Source: an uncultured Alkaliphilus sp. (lineage in GTDB: Bacteria > Bacillota > Clostridia > Peptostreptococcales > Natronincolaceae). Taken from it: a stretch of 64,000 bases of DNA. Location: the NCBI GenBank assembly GCA_938074565.1, contig CALJEQ010000021.1, positions 18,652 through 82,651 of the forward strand, given 5' to 3'. Below the pieces are notes generated by a model, which did no database searches, was not told the DNA's origin, and was given only the letters and a program-made list of their open reading frames with translations. The number at the start of each line of letters is the position of its first letter. Position 1 is the stretch's first letter. Shown here in pieces: positions 61,648 through 64,000 of the stretch. A program made the position numbers and the translations under genes.

Positions 61648-62829
61648 ATGAAATTTAATTTAGATAAAAAATATTTTAAATATTCATTTTATGGATTTAT
61701 TACAGTGGCAATGTCAATTGTATTCTTTCAATTATTAGACAACATGGGCTTTTACTTAGCAAGTTTTAGTTATTTTTTATCCATAACTAGAAAAATTTTA
61801 AGTCCATTTATTATTGGTGCTTTCGTTGCTTATCTTTTAAGTCCAGGAGTAAGATGGTTTGAAAAAAAGTTTTATGGTCGTTTTACATTTATTCTTAAGA
61901 GGAAAAAACTTCATAGACTATTAAGTGTTGTCACCATGTATTTTATACTTGTGTCAACTATAACAATGTTGACAGTAGTTGTTGCTCCTCAAATAGGGAA
62001 TAACATTAGTGATATTATTAGGAACGTTCCAGAATACGTTACTTCTACAAATGAATTAATGAGTAACTGGGTAGATGAGTTAGAAAGAATAAGTACGTAT
62101 AATGTTTCTCAACAAATTAATACAAAGATTAATAGTATTTTTGATAATACAGCAGAAGCTTTGGAGGGTATTTTAAATAATATTGTTTTTAGTATTTTAT
62201 CCATAACCTCTGGAGTAATAAATTTTGTACTGGCATTAATTATATCCTTTTATTTACTAATGGATAAAGAATCATTTAAATTAGGTGCTCAAAGAATATT
62301 AAGAATTATTTTTAAAGAAGAAACAGTAGAAAAATTTAAGGTTTTTGGGCGGGAAGTAGACGATCTTTTTGCTAAGTTTATTGTAGGTAAATCATTAGAC
62401 TCTTTTATTATTGGTTGTATTTGTTTTGTTGGATTAAGAATAATGGGAATTAGATATGCTTTATTAATTAGTGTAATTATTACTGTCACCAATATGATCC
62501 CTTACTTTGGGCCTCTTATTGGAGCAGTACCAGCAACAATAATTACTTTGTTTGATAACCCAGTGAAGGCGTTGTGGCTTATTATTTTCATCTTTGCCCT
62601 TCAACAGTTTGATGGACTAATTTTAGGGCCTAAAATATTAGGAGATAGTATTGGAGTAAGCCCTTTTTGGATTATATTTTCAATAACTGTAGGAGGTAAA
62701 TTATTTGGTCTTTTGGGAATGTTCTTAGGAGTACCAGTAATAGGTGTCATTAGGCTTGTTGTTAATCGTTTTATAGATAAACAATTAGAACTCAAGAATA
62801 TAAGGTTAGAAAAAAGTAAAATAGGTTAA
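61648..62829 (+). CDS. AI-2E family (PurR-like) permease
   Basis: 393 residues; ATG 61648 is best placed behind AGAGG (61634-61638), since ATG 61639 touches it. It has eight or so membrane segments; FIIGAFVAYLLSPGVRWFEKK, the central coiled region, and the late SFIIGCICFVGLRIMGIRYA, IPYFGPLIGAVPA, FALQQFDGLILGPKILG and GMFLGVPVIGVIR blocks match the YrrI/YtvI branch of the family. Members were linked to autoinducer-2 export or Na+/H+ antiport; the true substrate here is unknown. Confidence 0.88.
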   Translation: MKFNLDKKYFKYSFYGFITVAMSIVFFQLLDNMGFYLASFSYFLSITRKILSPFIIGAFVAYLLSPGVRWFEKKFYGRFTFILKRKKLHRLLSVVTMYFILVSTITMLTVVVAPQIGNNISDIIRNVPEYVTSTNELMSNWVDELERISTYNVSQQINTKINSIFDNTAEALEGILNNIVFSILSITSGVINFVLALIISFYLLMDKESFKLGAQRILRIIFKEETVEKFKVFGREVDDLFAKFIVGKSLDSFIIGCICFVGLRIMGIRYALLISVIITVTNMIPYFGPLIGAVPATIITLFDNPVKALWLIIFIFALQQFDGLILGPKILGDSIGVSPFWIIFSITVGGKLFGLLGMFLGVPVIGVIRLVVNRFIDKQLELKNIRLEKSKIG

Positions 62830-62842
62830 ATATAATATTAAG

Positions 62843-62887
62843 GAAAACCCCCTTCTTCACTTAGGTATGTGAAGAAGGGGGTTTTTT
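62843..62887. terminator. Bidirectional terminator
   Basis: AAAACCCCCTTCTTCAC / GTGAAGAAGGGGGTTTT with a 8-base loop; ends the permease (+) and the EamA gene (-). Confidence 0.92.
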
Positions 62888-62919
62888 ATCATTTTTATCA
62901 TTTTGAGGCAGTCTATTTT

Positions 62920-63771
62920 TTATTCTGTTTCTTTTAGTAAGCCATAGGAGCGATAATTTACATATGCCCCCATCAAAATCAGTAATATTCCCATTAGACT
63001 AAAAATATCAGGTACTTCTCGCCAAATTACTATACCAATAAAAATAGAAAATAGGGTATTTCCATAGGAGTAAATAGATAGATCACCTGCTTCTGCATAA
63101 CGATAAGCATAGGTCATTAAAAATTGAGCAATTGTAGCAAATATACCAACAGCTAATAAAGTAAGAAATTGATTAACAGAAGGCATGGTAAATTGCCCAA
63201 AGAAGGGAATCGCACTAATAGTAGAAAGACCTGTAAAATAAAATACAATAATAAGAGGATCATCAGTTAAACGCAAATGACGGATGATTGTATAAGCGGC
63301 AGCAGCAAAAAATGCAGAAGAAAGCCCCACAAGAGCAGGTACAACTGTTAAGTTAAACTGTGGTTTTACAATAAACACTACCCCCATTAAAGCAAGCAAA
63401 ATGGCTGAAAATTGTAATTTTCTTATTTTTTCTTTCAAGAAAAAGGCAGCCAGTAAAAGAACGAAAAAAGGGTTCATTTGGTTTAGAACTACTGCATCTG
63501 CCAATGGAAGACGGTCAATGGCAAAGAAGTAAAGGAAAACCCCCAACAGTCCAAACAAAGATCGATAAAATAAGTAACGTTTATTAGTACCAACGAAGCT
63601 TTTTTTTGATTTAAAAATCAAATAAGAAGTAAAAGCCAAACCAACAATATTTCTAAAAAAGACTTTTTCCATAGTGGGTAAGTCTCCAGAAAGTTTAACC
63701 GCTGCTGCCATTAAAGCAAAAAACAAAGAAGAGAGAATCATTAACGTAATACCTTTGTTTCTATTTTCCAT
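62920..63771 (-). CDS. EamA/DMT family transporter
   Basis: 283 residues with ten membrane segments in two EamA repeats. Typical blocks are SSLFFALMAAAVKLSG, FFRNIVGLAFTSYLIF, LPLADAVVLNQMNPFFVLLLA and MTYAYRYAEAGDLSIYSYG. ATG follows AGGAGG. It may export metabolites; no specific substrate can be deduced. No partner gene is nearby. Confidence 0.88.
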   Translation of the reverse strand: MENRNKGITLMILSSLFFALMAAAVKLSGDLPTMEKVFFRNIVGLAFTSYLIFKSKKSFVGTNKRYLFYRSLFGLLGVFLYFFAIDRLPLADAVVLNQMNPFFVLLLAAFFLKEKIRKLQFSAILLALMGVVFIVKPQFNLTVVPALVGLSSAFFAAAAYTIIRHLRLTDDPLIIVFYFTGLSTISAIPFFGQFTMPSVNQFLTLLAVGIFATIAQFLMTYAYRYAEAGDLSIYSYGNTLFSIFIGIVIWREVPDIFSLMGILLILMGAYVNYRSYGLLKETE

Positions 63772-63917
63772 ATTAGAACCTCCTTAAACAACTGTTAGAC
63801 TAATTATGCAATAGTTAACTTATTATAACATTTTTATATTATATTTATTTAGAATGATTAAATCCTAAATTGCAATAGCAAATTGAACTAATTTTTAAAC
63901 TGTAATATTATGGATAT

Positions 63918-64000
63918 TTAGTCGTATATAATCTCTCTTAAGTGATCTTCGAATGATTCATCTGGAGTAAGATAATGGAGTATTTTTCTTGGCAAAGTGT
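63918..64000 (-). mobile_element. 3' end of an IS30-family transposase gene (cut by window)
   Basis: On the minus strand the last ~27 codons read TLPRKILHYLTPDESFEDHL then a short tail and TAA (63918-63920). This is the well-known C-terminal LNxRPRKxLxxxTPxExF motif of IS30-family transposases. The 146 bases between it and the EamA gene show no obvious inverted repeat. The rest of the element lies beyond the window, so completeness cannot be judged. Confidence 0.75.

Noticed and set aside
1..64000. CRISPR array, tRNA or rRNA genes, prophage
   Set aside because: No regularly spaced repeats, cloverleaf-type GC-rich stems, rRNA-like sequence or phage structural genes were recognised by eye.

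Overview
The window reads as chromosome of an AT-rich, strictly anaerobic, spore-forming member of the Clostridia (Firmicutes). The evidence is a pyruvate:ferredoxin oxidoreductase, an aldehyde:ferredoxin oxidoreductase, a superoxide reductase, a class III-like hybrid cluster protein, a Spo0E-type phosphatase, a CotF-type spore coat cassette, strong AGGAGG ribosome binding sites and T-rich intrinsic terminators. I do not assign a genus. Both edges cut genes: an unrecognised protein on the left and the 3' end of an IS30-family transposase on the right.

Layout. 1-3.4 kb: end of an unknown protein, a small membrane protein, a FAD/Rieske oxidoreductase (YhfW type) and a very small gene with an in-frame TGA followed by a bacterial-SECIS-like hairpin, a probable HesB-like (CC/Se motif) selenoprotein. 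3.5-9.2 kb: a sensory operon of two hybrid histidine kinases and a STAS-like/CheR methyltransferase. 9.4-11.6 kb: a class I isoprenoid-synthase-like protein, a Cys-rich mini-protein and the coat cassette. 11.7-17 kb: cell-envelope genes (CAP-domain lipoprotein, Slt-type lytic transglycosylase, polysaccharide deacetylase), a YkuK protein and a small XRE repressor. 17-20 kb, minus strand: DsrE-like protein, cysteine desulfurase-like enzyme, parvulin. 20-30 kb: NPD-type flavoenzyme, pyruvate carboxylase, Spo0E-like protein, PFOR. 30-35 kb: patatin, cardiolipin synthase, an SLH-anchored peptide-binding protein, superoxide reductase. 35-46 kb: SEC-C protein, ArgH, dimeric dUTPase, MATE pump, M32 carboxypeptidase, Hcp, ferritin-like protein, molybdopterin oxidoreductase. 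46.5-51.5 kb: Tpx, then a sigma-54 module (AcoR-like activator, AOR, MoaD). 52-54.6 kb: an RRNPP-like regulator with a small exported peptide, then a nitroreductase. 54.9-64 kb: beta-propeller lipoprotein, paired YdcZ transporters, a two-gene gamma-glutamylcysteine ligase/ATP-grasp cassette, TruA, a frameshifted DUF421 gene, an AI-2E-type permease and an EamA permease.

How the genes fit together. Pyruvate carboxylase and PFOR sit at the pyruvate node; AOR uses reduced or oxidised ferredoxin and needs a tungsto/molybdopterin cofactor, consistent with the MoaD-like protein behind it. SOR, Tpx, Hcp, the ferritin-like protein and perhaps a gamma-Glu-Cys-derived thiol form a dispersed oxygen and nitrosative defence set.

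The most interesting items are the tiny selenoprotein with its recoding hairpin, the peptide-regulator pair flanked by two similar stem-loop elements, the three dyad repeats upstream of a textbook -24/-12 promoter that identify the AOR activator's likely binding site, and the gamma-glutamyl ligase/ATP-grasp operon that may make an uncharacterised small thiol. No rRNA, tRNA, CRISPR array or recognised riboswitch was seen.
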